Positions 17,601-24,407 of a stretch of 64,000 nucleotides of DNA are shown here, in pieces. The translations under genes were made by a program, and so were the position numbers. Position 1 is the first letter of the stretch. The number at the start of each line of letters is the position of its first letter. Origin of the DNA: Nocardia brasiliensis NBRC 14402 (GTDB lineage: Bacteria; Actinomycetota; Actinomycetes; Mycobacteriales; Mycobacteriaceae); contig NZ_BAFT02000083.1 of the NCBI RefSeq assembly GCF_000308475.2, forward strand, positions 1-64,000. Direction: 5' to 3'. Under the pieces are notes generated by a model. That model made no database searches and was not told where the DNA came from. It saw only the letters and a program-made list of their open reading frames with translations.

Positions 17601-20380
17601 ACCCGGGCGCGGGGTCGGATCCGCTGCGGATCACCCTCGAACACCGAGCCGATCTGATCCCGGACGGACTGGCCGAGCAGATGCTGGCGCGACTGGTCAC
17701 CATCCTCGAACAGCTGGCGGCACCGGACACCGCAGCGGGCCGCACGGTGGTCGCGAACACCGCGGCGCCGGTCGCCGCCGCGCCGGAGTTCACGCCGGAG
17801 CGGGTGCACGTGCCGCTGCCCGGGCAGCGCGGTGGCAGCGTCGACGCGCTGCTGCGGGAACGGGCCGCCGCGACCCCGGACGCCGTCGCGCTGGTGTGCG
17901 GAGCGGTCGCGCTGACCGCGCGAGAGCTGGACGATCGGGTCGACCGGATGGCTCGGTTGCTGGCGAGCCGCGGCGTGGGGATCACCGACGTGGTCGCGCT
18001 CGCGCTGCCGCGCATCGCCGACCACGTGGTGGCGATCTTCGCGGTCATGCGCACCGGGGCGGCGTATCTGCCCCTGGATCTGACCCATCCGCCGGCCCGG
18101 CTGCGTGAGCTGCTCGCCGACAGCGCGGCCTCGGCCCTGATCAGCACCGGTGTCCATCGGGCGAGCGTGGTCGAGGGCGACGGCGGGCCGCGGGTGCAGT
18201 TGCTGATCGATCAGCCCGAGGTGGCGCGCGTGCTCGACGGTGCGGTGCCGCCGCCCGCGGTGCCCGAGGCGGCGGTGGCCGGTCCGAGCTGTGCCGATCA
18301 ACCGGCCTACGTCATCTACACCTCCGGTTCGACCGGTCGCCCGAAGGGCGTGGTGATCGGTCATCGCGGTCTGACCACGATGTACCACAACCACCTCGAC
18401 GAGATCTTCGGCCCGACCGACCGCCGGGCGAACCGGGGCAGGCTGCGGGTGGCGCACACCGTCTCGTTCTCCTTCGACATGTCGTGGGAGGAACTGTTCT
18501 GGTTGCTCGCCGGGCACGAGGTGCACGTCATCGACGAGCAGGCGCGACTGGAGCCCGCCGCGCTGGTCGCGCACTACCAGGACGTCGGCATCGACGCGGT
18601 CAACGTGACGCCTTCCTACGCACGGGAATTGCTCGCGGCCGGTCTGCTCACCGGCGCGCATGTGCCTGCCCTGGTGCTGCTCGGCGGTGAGGCGGTGCCG
18701 CCGGATCTGTGGACGCTGCTGCGCGAACATCCCGTCGCCACCGGTTACGACCTGTACGGGCCGACCGAGTTCACCATCAACGCGCTCGGCTCGCCGGTAT
18801 CCGGCAGTGCCACACCCTGTTTGGGCCGTCCGGTGCGCAATGCCAAGGTGCGGGTGCTCGATTCGGGTCTGGCCGAGGTGCCGGTCGGCGCGCAGGGCGA
18901 GCTGTATCTGTCCGGTGACGGCATCGCGATCGGCTACCGGGATCGGGCGGGCCTGACCGCGGGCACGTTCGTCGCGGATCCGTTCGCTCCCGACGGCGGC
19001 CGGATGTACCGGACCGGAGACCTGGTGCGCCGCAGGGCCGATGGGGAACTGGAGTACCTGGGCCGGGTCGATCATCAGGTGAAGATCCGCGGCGTGCGCA
19101 TCGAGCTGGCCGAGGTGGAGACCGCGCTGGCCGCGCTGCCCGGCGTCCGGCGGGCCGCCGCGACCGTCCGCGCCGACTCCGCGGGCACCGCAAGACTGTT
19201 CGGCTACGTGGTGCTCGACGCGGGCTGCGCCCCTCGTGATCTGCGCCCGGAAGTGCGGGCCAAGGTGCCCGCCGCGCTGGTGCCCGCCGAGATCGTGGTG
19301 ATCGACGCGATCCCGTTGACGCCCAACGGAAAGCTGGATCGCGCGGCACTGCCGCAACCGGAGCGCCGCACGGTGCGCCGGGCGCCGCAGACGGCCCGGG
19401 AGCGGGCGGTGTGCGCGGTGTTCGAGCAGGTGCTCGAGCTCGCCGAGGTGGATATCGAGGACAGCTTCTTCGACCTCGGCGGCGATTCGCTGCGCGCGAT
19501 GCGGCTGCTCGGCGCGCTGGATCGCGCACTGGGCGTGACCATTTCGCTCGGCACACTGACGGCCCGGCCGACGGTGGCGGAATTGGCCGCGCACCTGGAC
19601 CGCACCCAGGGCGCCGCGGCCGAGCCGGAGTCCTCGGCCCCGGGCCGGGAACATGTGCTCGTGCTGCGCGCAGGCGGTGCCGAGGCGCCGCTGTTCTGCG
19701 TGCACCCGGCCGGTGGATTCGCCTGGCAGTTCCTGCCGTTGGCGGCTCGTCTGTCCGCGGGACGACCGGTGCTCGGGTTGCAACTGCCCACGCTGAGCGG
19801 CGCGGCGCCGGCCGCCTCGTCGATCGACGAGCTGGCCGCGCAGTACGTCGCCACCGTGCGCGCGCAGCAGCCGAGCGGGCCGTACCACCTGCTCGGCTAC
19901 TCGTTCGGCGGAAATGTGGTGCACGCCATGGCGGCCCAGCTCAGTGCGGCAGGAGAGGAGGTCGCCTTCGCGGGACTGATCGATGCCGCACCGCTCGGCC
20001 GTCGGGCCGAACCCGACATCGACGCGGACGTCACCGAATTGCTGACCGTGCTCGCACCGGAGATCGGCACCGCGGACCCGCACCTGCACGCCGCGCTGCG
20101 CGCCGGTTTCACCGAATGCGTGCGACTGCTGGCGGTGTCGGCGGTTCCGGACTACGCCGGCCCGATGACGCTGTTCACCGCCGATCGGCGGTGCGATGCC
20201 GTCGCCTCGCCGGGTGCGGAGCTGGCCGCGGGCTGGCGTGGACTCGGGCTCGACCCCGTGGTGCACCATCTGCCCTTCGACCACGCCGGGCTCGTCACCG
20301 CGGCGGGCTGGGCCGAGCTCACGCCGTTGATCGAGCGGGAGCTGGAGATGAAAGTTCGTTCAACACAAGGAGACCGATGA
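6962..20380 (+). CDS. Four-module siderophore NRPS (C-A-T-E / C-T / C-A-T / C-A-T-TE)
   Basis: About 4472 residues; the GTG at 6962 is preferred because GAGGA lies 7 bases upstream, while an in-frame GTG at 6935 has a poorer site. Domains in order: C1 (YHHLIIDGY, EntF/DhbF-like, suited to an aryl starter), A1, T1 (Ser1015), epimerase (NHLAVDGVSW, VEGHGRD, GWFTSEYP), C2 (HHLLTDGWS), T2 (GGHS, Ser2037), C3 (HHIAFDA), A2, T3 (Ser3092), C4 (HHLLIDGWS), A3, T4 (Ser4176), thioesterase (GYSFGG, Ser4314). Substrate-pocket residues read by eye suggest a basic amino acid, Gly and N5-hydroxyornithine. With the neighbouring DHB and ornithine-hydroxylase genes this predicts a DHB-capped peptide with a hydroxamate, like the heterobactins of Rhodococcus. 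Three A domains serve four T domains. The stop overlaps the next ATG (ATGA). Confidence 0.96.
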   Translation: MTDLPAVHGHDEFALTGAQLGIWNAQRLDPDTLGYLVGEVLEIAGPEPIDLDLLDTAIRRTIAESDTMRLRFRDGADGPRQRITDAAAQLRPTVDLRGEADPTAAAHRAVEAERIRAARACRGMVDRQLFNYTLLRLSDNEVWCIQLYHHLIIDGYSAALVSRRVAAHYTALVRGTTVAPVRWGSMTTLVAEDAAYQAGPEFEQDRAYWRDLLTPLPSLDGRGSQPDGPAEHTHQARAVLDAEFMARVGAVAEATGTTWADVLVGCYAGFVHRLLGETDVVIALPVMARVGRTALTTPSMAVNVLPLRLVVSGHDGIGTLSRRVADALRGLRAHQRYRGENLAREFGAAQTGALLHGIGINLKAFDVALDFAGAVGTLRNVAGGPPEDLGLTVTPLSGGRIQLGFEVDARSVDAETVQRRMAGLVRLIGELTDGQDRTIGRVAPYPQADAERILAERASAALPGTPNDLSTAFDRMVAAYPERIVLVAGETRLTAADLGRQVHQLARFLRGKGVGPDDIVGLALPRTAEIVVAMLAVQHAGAAHLVLDPEHPTERLRDIVDDARPVQVLAVDALAEVLAGDARPAPIRLSDSAVRALIDGAPDGPLTAAELAAPRHPEHLAYVVYTSGSTGRPKGVLVRSGGAAHLLHHHRSTIYAEAADRVGGRQLHTAHTASFAFDAALDQLLWLLCGHRVHLYDAELQRDAAAQVAAFAADRIDVVDTTPSMAAALIDNGMLGARHRPQLLLFGGEAASPALWETIVASGVTARNMYGPTEATVDALSASVSGSVPHVGGPLAGTSTYLLDSALQPVPHGEVGELYLAGPQLARGYLGRQVVTAERFVADPFGAPGARMYRTGDRARWRTGHGYEFLGRGDNQVKIRGHRVELGEVEAILGALPGVAAAAAVIRSTAGLAQLIGYLVPASGQRLDGADELRHRLAKTVPDHLVPSVLVVLDALPTTVNGKLDRAALPAPQLVSSGRAPRTDRERAVCAVVAEVLGRPAVSVDDEFFGLGGDSITAISVSSRLRAHGLLVQPKAILAQGDLGTIAATADRLADEPSAVTDDEPTGTVPLPPIVRALLAANPDEAAIAGYAQWTVLTLHETLDFADLRTGVQAMLDRHDALRAVLDTETTPPTLTIGAPGAVQAADILSEPTVEDVSRIPDLAQDLADQLSPRDGRCLRVALARTPAGTPDRLILVANHLAVDGVSWRVLLPELHAACRAAREGRSLQVVSKGSSWRRYATMLAEAGAAGTYAAEAEHWRAALGRVATTPLGERALDPRRDHARSAVRSRTLAAPALTEALLTTLPAAYRAGADDVLLAALLLAVNSWRHSRGEALETGRPVTVEGHGRDPLAADTDFAGTVGWFTSEYPVWAPADGIDTAAGLAEALAGGAAAGRLLRAVKEAKRAVPGGGVGYGVLRHLDPRTAPDLASTPAPELLLNYLGRFAASPGTGWQLPEEDPFAVCEPAGKALSEVLALNAFVHEQNAPRLAVEWTAAGEVLGAATVTALQEHWELALEAFAAHAVLFEGGLTPSDCPEVPATQDGIDELEALHGPLAALLPLSPLQEGLLFHAIRDGAADVYTLTARIDLTGPLDEQRLATAFDAVLARHPNLGAAFHYTALDRPVQAIPRTLRMPWRYADLSALPVRAAIAAADRLETEAAAHRFVVDRAPLLRALLIHLPDAQHRLVLNAHHLLTDGWSTPIVLRELLALYHRAELPAPAAYRDYLAWIAQQDRGAVRDAWAARLAGLAAPSLLSTTATGAQDFRQVPVPLSAAQAAALVALGRRRGLTLNTLVQGTWAVVLSELTEQADVVFGATVSGRPAELPGVEAMVGLFTNTIPVRCTLAPERSLLDLFAELQETQFAMQEFEQASLAEIERAAGLGQLFNTLVVFENFPNSGAQQPESHELRIAGFHNHGLTHYPVTLLAPPGERLELVVYHDRSAVADVTVGRIIERIARVLRTVVEAEDTRVGELLDMTGWVAPSPPVRTPDRPRVIDSPGIADDAVLAAIREGAAGVLEVASIGPDDDFFALGGHSLTAMRLVGRLRRLGVRVAITDVFDAPTARTLATRAQIDPRRFGQRAVAGASEVATPPTEFTPVVLDRMGTGAPLSPAQERLWFLHRLEGPSTTYDVPVVVRLRGALDNDALAAAWRDVLARHPVLRTTYPQDSAGSATLHVLAAADAAGLDWHAIGTEGLDVAIAACLTQPVDITAAAPARATLLEIAPDDHVLVLVVHHIAFDATSLRPLFDDLDTAYRARVKDEAPQWSPAGTDYREYAVRERRRQQQDAYAGQLAYWRDTLAGLPAELELPFDRPRPARAAYRGHTVLRPLPAGLRAAITELCGAYGVSPLMVLQAAVATTWSAFGAGRDIPLGSTVSHRDSVLDDDAGEFGDTVGYFVNTLVVRCDLTGRPSFAELLGRVRVAALDALAHQDVPFERVVDAVAPPRSLARHPLFQTMVAYEPAAPAPQLGGLGVEPVPPVTTAARFDAAVWLADVGAPDEANLRLVVDADLFDPATADALVDGLIAVLERVVPEPTAGIFETTLAAPDPARDPARRSTTPPGVAVRFADQVRATPDAIAVVCGADSLTYAELATRTADLAARLLAAGAGPEQVVGVALARSTDLVAGLLAVLRLGAAYLPLDVDYPADRLAYMLADAAPVCVLTSSELADRLPAGGPPTVLTDAVAQPDPVALPQPRPADERLAYVIHTSGSTGKPKGVMVTTANLAAFAESVGGAGWIGRGDRIVAVTTVSFDIAVLELLLPLTVGATVVLADRATVRDPDALHALIADSAATLVQATPSLWRVLVEHEDAPRLAAVRALVGGEALPADLAVALVATCRSVRNVYGPTEATVWATASDLHDGEQVTIGAPWTDVHTRVLDEHLRPVPPGVAGELYLGGAQVVRGYLGKPELTAARFVPDPDLPGRRLYRTGDLVRQRAGQLEYLRRSDDQVKVRGFRIELGDVESALRTVAGVARAAATVRADSAGTGRLFGYVVALPGGTLDPAAVRAAVAGILPEYMVPQAIAVLDALPLTLNGKVDRAALPEPTRTDTARRAPSTAAERTLCALAGEVLGIAAPGPDDAFFALGGDSISSVRLVTGARRHGLVLSVADVFEHPTLGELAAAAAPADTAAAPVAAADLVTVDGDQRARLDALCPAWQEVLPLGPLQEGMYFQSVVDRAAGSDAYHMQVSFVFEAARPARADLLRRALDAVLRRHANLRAGFTHAGFGAPVQFIPGTWETPCREVDLSPTDDAAAAVAALADAEYRTPFDFGAPPLIRLVLVRLPDGTSRAVFTLHHLLIDGWSLALLFTELFTLYERAETATAADLDAALEPAADFRDQLRWLAGLDHGASEKAWHAYLSDLRQPTLVGTGATDRSPLPGRSRIELSAATSAALRALAGHGQVTLSTVVSTAWGLALRASTGLDDVVFGSTVSARSPEVPGAERMIGLVLNTIPVRVQVRPGESLLELLRRMLREQGGLVAHQQLGLGRIQRAAGYPTLFDTLYVFRNLPRDESGAADVFARTGVVGREAVDSTHYALTLDVDPGAGSDPLRITLEHRADLIPDGLAEQMLARLVTILEQLAAPDTAAGRTVVANTAAPVAAAPEFTPERVHVPLPGQRGGSVDALLRERAAATPDAVALVCGAVALTARELDDRVDRMARLLASRGVGITDVVALALPRIADHVVAIFAVMRTGAAYLPLDLTHPPARLRELLADSAASALISTGVHRASVVEGDGGPRVQLLIDQPEVARVLDGAVPPPAVPEAAVAGPSCADQPAYVIYTSGSTGRPKGVVIGHRGLTTMYHNHLDEIFGPTDRRANRGRLRVAHTVSFSFDMSWEELFWLLAGHEVHVIDEQARLEPAALVAHYQDVGIDAVNVTPSYARELLAAGLLTGAHVPALVLLGGEAVPPDLWTLLREHPVATGYDLYGPTEFTINALGSPVSGSATPCLGRPVRNAKVRVLDSGLAEVPVGAQGELYLSGDGIAIGYRDRAGLTAGTFVADPFAPDGGRMYRTGDLVRRRADGELEYLGRVDHQVKIRGVRIELAEVETALAALPGVRRAAATVRADSAGTARLFGYVVLDAGCAPRDLRPEVRAKVPAALVPAEIVVIDAIPLTPNGKLDRAALPQPERRTVRRAPQTARERAVCAVFEQVLELAEVDIEDSFFDLGGDSLRAMRLLGALDRALGVTISLGTLTARPTVAELAAHLDRTQGAAAEPESSAPGREHVLVLRAGGAEAPLFCVHPAGGFAWQFLPLAARLSAGRPVLGLQLPTLSGAAPAASSIDELAAQYVATVRAQQPSGPYHLLGYSFGGNVVHAMAAQLSAAGEEVAFAGLIDAAPLGRRAEPDIDADVTELLTVLAPEIGTADPHLHAALRAGFTECVRLLAVSAVPDYAGPMTLFTADRRCDAVASPGAELAAGWRGLGLDPVVHHLPFDHAGLVTAAGWAELTPLIERELEMKVRSTQGDR
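11601..13230 (+). other. NRPS module 2: C-T without an adenylation domain
   Basis: C2 (PLSPLQEGLLFHAI, then HHLLTDGWS at about residue 1693) runs to about 12900. A short linker leads directly into a T domain with FFALGGHSLTAM around 13055-13085. No P-loop SGSTGxPKG, YGPTE or other A-domain motif occurs between them. The C2 sequence resembles the D-accepting class, as expected after an epimerase. Both C2 and T2 keep their active residues, so the module looks functional rather than decayed. Confidence 0.88.
13231..16400 (+). other. NRPS module 3: C-A-T, predicted glycine
   Basis: C3 starts at about 13285 (PLSPAQERLWFLHRLE). Its His motif is HHIAFDA, with Ala where Gly is usual. A2 spans about 14650-16110 with HTSGSTGKPKG. 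The pocket residues read D-I-L-Q-L-G-V-V-W-(K), almost identical to the well-known glycine code DILQLGLIWK. T3 carries FFALGGDSISS with Ser3092. Confidence 0.85.
16401..20380 (+). other. NRPS module 4 and release: C-A-T-TE, predicted N5-hydroxyornithine
   Basis: C4 (about 16450-17750) has HHLLIDGWS. A3 (about 17850-19350) has pocket residues D-M-E-N-L-G-L-I-N-(K), the code associated with N5-hydroxyornithine in hydroxamate siderophore synthetases such as coelichelin. T4 is at about 19460-19500. A thioesterase domain from about 19655 has GYSFGG and a late FDHAGLV with the catalytic His. The ornithine hydroxylase that would supply the substrate is encoded at 26178-27482. Confidence 0.88.
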
Positions 20381-21381
20381 AGTCGACCCGAACGTCCGGC
20401 CGCGCCGGACGCATGCGGCGGGCAGTCGCCCTGCTCGGCGGACTGACCATGGCGCTGGGCCTCGCCGTCGGATGCTCGTCGTCCGAGGACACCGCGGCCG
20501 GCGAGCACACCAGGACGATCACCACCGATCGCGGCGCGGTCACCGTGCCGCACGAAGCGAAGCGCATCGTGGTGCTCAGCGGCAGCCTGGCCGACTACCT
20601 GTACGCGCTCGACGCGCCGGTGGTGGCCACCGACACCCGGGTCATCGGCATCACCAACCTCGACGGCGGCTTCCCGCCGCAGTGGGCGGACAAGGCGAAG
20701 GCTCAAGGCACCAAGCAATTACCGGCCGGCGCGGAACTGAACATCGAGGCCGTCGCCGACGCGAACCCGGACTTGATCATCGGTGGCGGGCAGGGCATCA
20801 CCGCGGTGCAGGCGGGCGAGCTCTACGACAAGCTCACCGCGATCGCGCCGACCGTGCTGGTGCCCACCAAGGTGACCAACTGGCAGGAACAACTGCGGAT
20901 GGTCGCGGACGCGTCCGGCCGGCCCGACCGGGTGCCCGCGCTGCTGAGCGCCTACCAGGACAAGGCCGCGCAGGTGAAGGCGGCCGGCAAGGTGCCGACC
21001 GGCAAGGTGGTCTACCTGCTCTCGGTCGCCAACAAGGAACCGTTCGTGGTGCCGCAGACCGCGGCGCTGCCCAGCCAATTGGGTGAACTGGGTTTCGTCG
21101 CCGACGATGTGCTGACCAAGGCCGGGAATCCGGCACTGTACGGCTCGGGTGACTCCTTCCAGGTCAGCCTCGAACTGCTGGACAAGGTCGCCGACGCGCC
21201 GGTGGCCATCGTGATCCCGGTGGGCGGGCCGAGCGCGGCCGAGCTGGGCCAGAACCCGCTGTACGCGCGGCTGCCCGCGTTCCGCGACGGCAAGGTCTAC
21301 GAGCTGCCCGCGACCAGCTACCGGCCCGACTACCACGGCGCGCTGACCACGCTCGACACCATCGCGAAAACCTTCGGATGA
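20377..21381 (+). CDS. Ferric-siderophore-binding lipoprotein (FecB/FepB-type)
   Basis: A 334-residue solute-binding protein of the iron-siderophore ABC importer class. A long basic N-terminus leads to a signal peptide with lipobox LAVGC, placing it outside the membrane. The body has the typical two-lobe pattern: TITTDRGAVTVPHEAKRIVVLSGSLADYLYAL, then ANPDLIIGG, and a C-terminal lobe with PLYARLPAFRDGKVYEL. The start overlaps the NRPS stop (ATGA) and its stop overlaps the exporter start (ATGA), so all are translationally coupled. No permease or ATPase partner is encoded in the window; they must be elsewhere. Confidence 0.93.
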   Translation: MKSTRTSGRAGRMRRAVALLGGLTMALGLAVGCSSSEDTAAGEHTRTITTDRGAVTVPHEAKRIVVLSGSLADYLYALDAPVVATDTRVIGITNLDGGFPPQWADKAKAQGTKQLPAGAELNIEAVADANPDLIIGGGQGITAVQAGELYDKLTAIAPTVLVPTKVTNWQEQLRMVADASGRPDRVPALLSAYQDKAAQVKAAGKVPTGKVVYLLSVANKEPFVVPQTAALPSQLGELGFVADDVLTKAGNPALYGSGDSFQVSLELLDKVADAPVAIVIPVGGPSAAELGQNPLYARLPAFRDGKVYELPATSYRPDYHGALTTLDTIAKTFG

Positions 21382-22634
21382 GCGTGCTGCGTCGCCTCGT
21401 CATCGATATCTCGCCGCTGCGCGACAGCAAGGCGTTCCGCTATGTCTTCGCGGCGCGGCTGATCTCGCTGCTCGGTATCGGGCTGCTGATGGTGGCCCTG
21501 CCGGTGCAGGTCTATCAGCTCACCGGGTCCAGCCTGCACGTCGCGGGCGTCTCGGTGGTGACCGCGGTCGCGATGTTCGCGGGCAGTCTGTCCGGCGGTG
21601 TGCTGGCCGATCGGCACGATCGCCGGCGCACCATTCAGCTGGCGCGTTCGCTGGCCGGGGTCGGGTTCCTCATCCTCGGCGGGAACGCGCTGCTGGATCA
21701 TCCACTGCTGTGGGTGATCTACGGCGCCGCGGTGCTGGACGGCGTGGCGGGCGGGGTGAGCAGTTCGGCGCTGATGGCCCTGACACCGGCGCTGGTCGGC
21801 AGGCACCGGCTGGCCGCGGCGGGTGCGCTGATGACGCTCACCACGGAGCTGGGCACCGTCGTCACGCCCGGCCTCGCGGGCGTGATCATCGCCGCCAGTG
21901 GGGTTTCGGTGACCTACTTCGTCGCGGCGGCCGCCACGGCGCTCACCGTCACGCTGTTCCAAGAGGTGGGCGCGCATCCGCCGAGCGGTTCGGTGCACGA
22001 GCCGCCGTTGCGGGCGCTGCTGACCGGCCTGCGGTTCGCGCTCGGTCACCAGATCGTGCGCGGCACGCTGCTGGTCGGGCTGGCCGTGATGCTGGTCAGC
22101 GGTCCGCTGGTGTTGCTGCCCGCGTACGCGGACACGGTGCTCGGCGCGGGCCCGGCCGTGCTCGGCTGGCTGTACGGCGCACCGGCGGCCGGTGCGCTGG
22201 TCGGGCTGTTCACCAGCGGCTGGACCGGGCGGGTGCACCGCAACGGGCGGGCACTGCTCGCCTCGGTGGTGTTGCTGCCCGTCGCGCTGATCGTGGTGGG
22301 CGTCGGCGGCACCGCGGTTTTCGCGGTGCTCGGCCTGGCCGGCTTCGGCCTGGGGCGCGCGGTGAACGACACCTTCCGCTTCGCGGTGCTGCAACAGCAC
22401 ACCCCCGACGACCTGCGCGGCCGGGTGTCGAGTCTGTGGCTGGTGCAGGCGGTTTCGGGCACCGCCGTCGGTTCGCTGGTGGCCGGCGTGCTCGGTCAGT
22501 ACTTCGCGCCCGACACCGCGCTGCTCGTATACGGCTGCGGCGCGGCGGTATTCGGGCTGCTGCTGTGCGCGGTCTCGCGTCCGGTCTGGCTGGCCACCTC
22601 GGCGGCCGACCGGCAGGCGGCCGAGCACCGTTAG
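21378..22634 (+). CDS. EntS-like major facilitator, probable siderophore exporter
   Basis: A 418-residue multipass membrane protein of the major facilitator superfamily, closest in style to EntS-type enterobactin exporters (MFS_3). It has a short cytoplasmic start, about 12 hydrophobic segments and the loop motif GGVLADRHDRRRT after the second segment. A second-half motif, QHTPDDLRGRVSSLW, is also typical of this family. As last gene of the iron-regulated operon, directly coupled to the binding protein, it most likely exports the finished siderophore. The substrate is inferred from context. Confidence 0.9.
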   Translation: MSVLRRLVIDISPLRDSKAFRYVFAARLISLLGIGLLMVALPVQVYQLTGSSLHVAGVSVVTAVAMFAGSLSGGVLADRHDRRRTIQLARSLAGVGFLILGGNALLDHPLLWVIYGAAVLDGVAGGVSSSALMALTPALVGRHRLAAAGALMTLTTELGTVVTPGLAGVIIAASGVSVTYFVAAAATALTVTLFQEVGAHPPSGSVHEPPLRALLTGLRFALGHQIVRGTLLVGLAVMLVSGPLVLLPAYADTVLGAGPAVLGWLYGAPAAGALVGLFTSGWTGRVHRNGRALLASVVLLPVALIVVGVGGTAVFAVLGLAGFGLGRAVNDTFRFAVLQQHTPDDLRGRVSSLWLVQAVSGTAVGSLVAGVLGQYFAPDTALLVYGCGAAVFGLLLCAVSRPVWLATSAADRQAAEHR

Positions 22635-22644
22635 GGCCCGTGCG

Positions 22645-22682
22645 GCCCGTCGAGGCGAGTCCTGCGGCTCACCTCGACGGGC
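22645..22682. terminator. Hairpin between convergent siderophore transcripts
   Basis: CCCGTCGAGGCGAG (22646-22659) pairs with its complement at 22668-22681 with one mismatch, around an 8-base loop. It lies between the stop of the exporter gene and the stop of the DHB ligase gene, so it can serve both strands. No T-run follows, as is usual in high-GC actinobacteria. Confidence 0.75.
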
Positions 22683-22689
22683 GGCCGCG

Positions 22690-24339
22690 CTAGGCGGACT
22701 GCGCCGCCCGCGCGGTGAGCGCGGCGCGCAGGGAACGGCGGCTGATCTTGCCGACGCCGGTTTCCGGGAAGCTCTCGACGACCTCGAGCAGGTCCGGGAT
22801 CTTCCAGGTCGCCACGCCGCGCTCGCGCACGAACTGCCGGATCTGACCGAGCGCGGGCGGGGTGGCCGGGTCGGTCGCCAGCACGAACACGCAACTGCGT
22901 TCGCCCAGCCGCTCGTCCGGCACCGACACGACGATCGCGTCCCGAATCAACGGATGGTCCAGCAGATGTGCCTCGATCTCCTCGGCCGAGATCTTCTCCC
23001 CGCCGCGGTTGACCCGGTCGCCCAGCCTGCCCTTCACCACCAGGTTGCCGTCCGGGCGCAGGTTGACCACGTCACCGGTGCGGTACCAGCCGTCCTCGGT
23101 GAACGAGGTCGCGTTGGCCTCGGCATTGCGGTAGTACCCGCGAATCGTGTATGGACCCTTGGTGATCAGCAGACCGTCCGTGCCGGGCGGTACCGGCTCG
23201 CCCTGCTCGTCGACGACGGCGATCCGATCGTGGTCCGACATCGGCCTGCCCTGCGTGGCCAGGATCACCTCGTCGGGATCGTCGAGGCGGGTGTAGCAGA
23301 CCAGTCCCTCGGCCATGCCGAACACCTGCTGCAGGGTGACCCCGAGCGCGGGGGCGATCCGCCGCGCCAGCTCGTCGGGGCAGCGGGCGCCGCCGACGAG
23401 CAGCACCTGCAGGCTCGAAATGTCGTAGTCCGTCCCGGCTTCCGCGCGTTCCACCCACAGTCTGGCCAGCGGCGGCACGAGGCCGGTGATGGTCACGCCG
23501 AAACGCTGGATCGCGCCGAACGCGGTGGTGGGGGAGGGTTCGATGGCCATCGCCACGGTGCCGCCCGCGTACAGCACGCCGAGGATGCCCGGCGAACTCA
23601 TCGGGAAGTTGTGCGCCACCGGCAGCACCGCCAGGTAGACGCTGGTCTCGTCGAGTCCGCAGATCTGCACGCTGCGCCGCACGCTGTACAGGTAGTCGTC
23701 GTGGGTGCGCGGGATGAGCTTCGGCGTACCGGTGCTACCGCCGGAGAGCTGCAGGAACGCGATGCCGGACGGGTCGACTTCGGGCAATTCGCGTGGTGCG
23801 GCGCGCAAGTCGTCGAGTCCGTGCGTGCCGCCCGGCGGCAGGGCGGGACGCCGGTGGTCCGGCACGAGGATCAGATGCCGCAGCTCGGGTGCGCTGTCGC
23901 GCAGCACCGCGCCGAGCGTGGCGTGATTGAACCCCTGGTGGTGGTGACAGGTGACCATCGCGATCGCGCCGCTGGCCTGCGCGATCGGGAGCAGTTCGGC
24001 TTGGCGGTGCGCGGGCAGGCAGAAGACCGGCAGCGCGCCCGCGTAGAACAGGCCGAAGATCACCTCGACGAACTCGGCGATATTGGGCAGTTGCACGAGC
24101 ACCCGATCGCCCTGCTGGATACCGAGCTCGAGGAAACCCGAGGCCAGCGACCTGGCCCGGGTTTCCAGCTCGGCGTAGGTCCAGCGATTGCGGTCGTCGA
24201 GCACGGCGACGGCCTCCGGTGTGGCGGCCGCGCGGCTGGTGAGCATGTCACCGAAGGTTTCTCCGGACCAGTAGCCCAGGGCGCGGTAGGTATCGACTTC
24301 GTTTGCCGGCCAAGGGGTTAGGTCGGATTGCGTGGACAA
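22690..24339 (-). CDS. dhbE: 2,3-dihydroxybenzoate-AMP ligase (EntE/DhbE type)
   Basis: A 549-residue stand-alone adenylation enzyme that activates 2,3-dihydroxybenzoate and loads it on the aryl carrier protein. The phosphate-binding loop is LSGGSTGTPKLIPRTHDDY and the aryl-binding stretch VAHNFPMSSPG is typical for EntE, DhbE and MbtA enzymes. The C-terminal hinge WYRTGDVVNLRPDGNLVVKGRLGDRVNRGGEKI and the catalytic lysine region GVGKISRR are present. The start is TTG at 24339 with GAGGAG six bases upstream. It is divergent from the DHB dehydrogenase operon and shares its iron box. Salicylate cannot be excluded from sequence alone, but the adjacent dehydrogenase and isochorismatase point to DHB. 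Confidence 0.93.
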   Translation of the reverse strand: MSTQSDLTPWPANEVDTYRALGYWSGETFGDMLTSRAAATPEAVAVLDDRNRWTYAELETRARSLASGFLELGIQQGDRVLVQLPNIAEFVEVIFGLFYAGALPVFCLPAHRQAELLPIAQASGAIAMVTCHHHQGFNHATLGAVLRDSAPELRHLILVPDHRRPALPPGGTHGLDDLRAAPRELPEVDPSGIAFLQLSGGSTGTPKLIPRTHDDYLYSVRRSVQICGLDETSVYLAVLPVAHNFPMSSPGILGVLYAGGTVAMAIEPSPTTAFGAIQRFGVTITGLVPPLARLWVERAEAGTDYDISSLQVLLVGGARCPDELARRIAPALGVTLQQVFGMAEGLVCYTRLDDPDEVILATQGRPMSDHDRIAVVDEQGEPVPPGTDGLLITKGPYTIRGYYRNAEANATSFTEDGWYRTGDVVNLRPDGNLVVKGRLGDRVNRGGEKISAEEIEAHLLDHPLIRDAIVVSVPDERLGERSCVFVLATDPATPPALGQIRQFVRERGVATWKIPDLLEVVESFPETGVGKISRRSLRAALTARAAQSA

Positions 24340-24388
24340 GACGAGCTCCTCACGTGCTGATCACACTTGGTTTACTTTCATCAAGAAT

Positions 24389-24407
24389 TAAGGTTAGGCT
24401 AAGCATA
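24389..24407 (+). promoter_or_regulatory. Iron box in the divergent dhbE / dhbA promoter region
   Basis: TAAGGTTAGGCTAAGCATA matches the iron-box consensus at 15 of 19 positions, including an unbroken AGGTTAGGCTAA core. It reaches the ATG of the dehydrogenase gene (24407) and lies only about 50 bases from the ligase start at 24339. One site could therefore repress both divergent transcripts in iron-replete cells. Confidence 0.9.

Noticed and set aside
17099..20284. Antisense open frame of about 1060 codons inside the NRPS
   Set aside because: Same reason: composition-driven shadow of the A3-T4-TE region with no domain resemblance.
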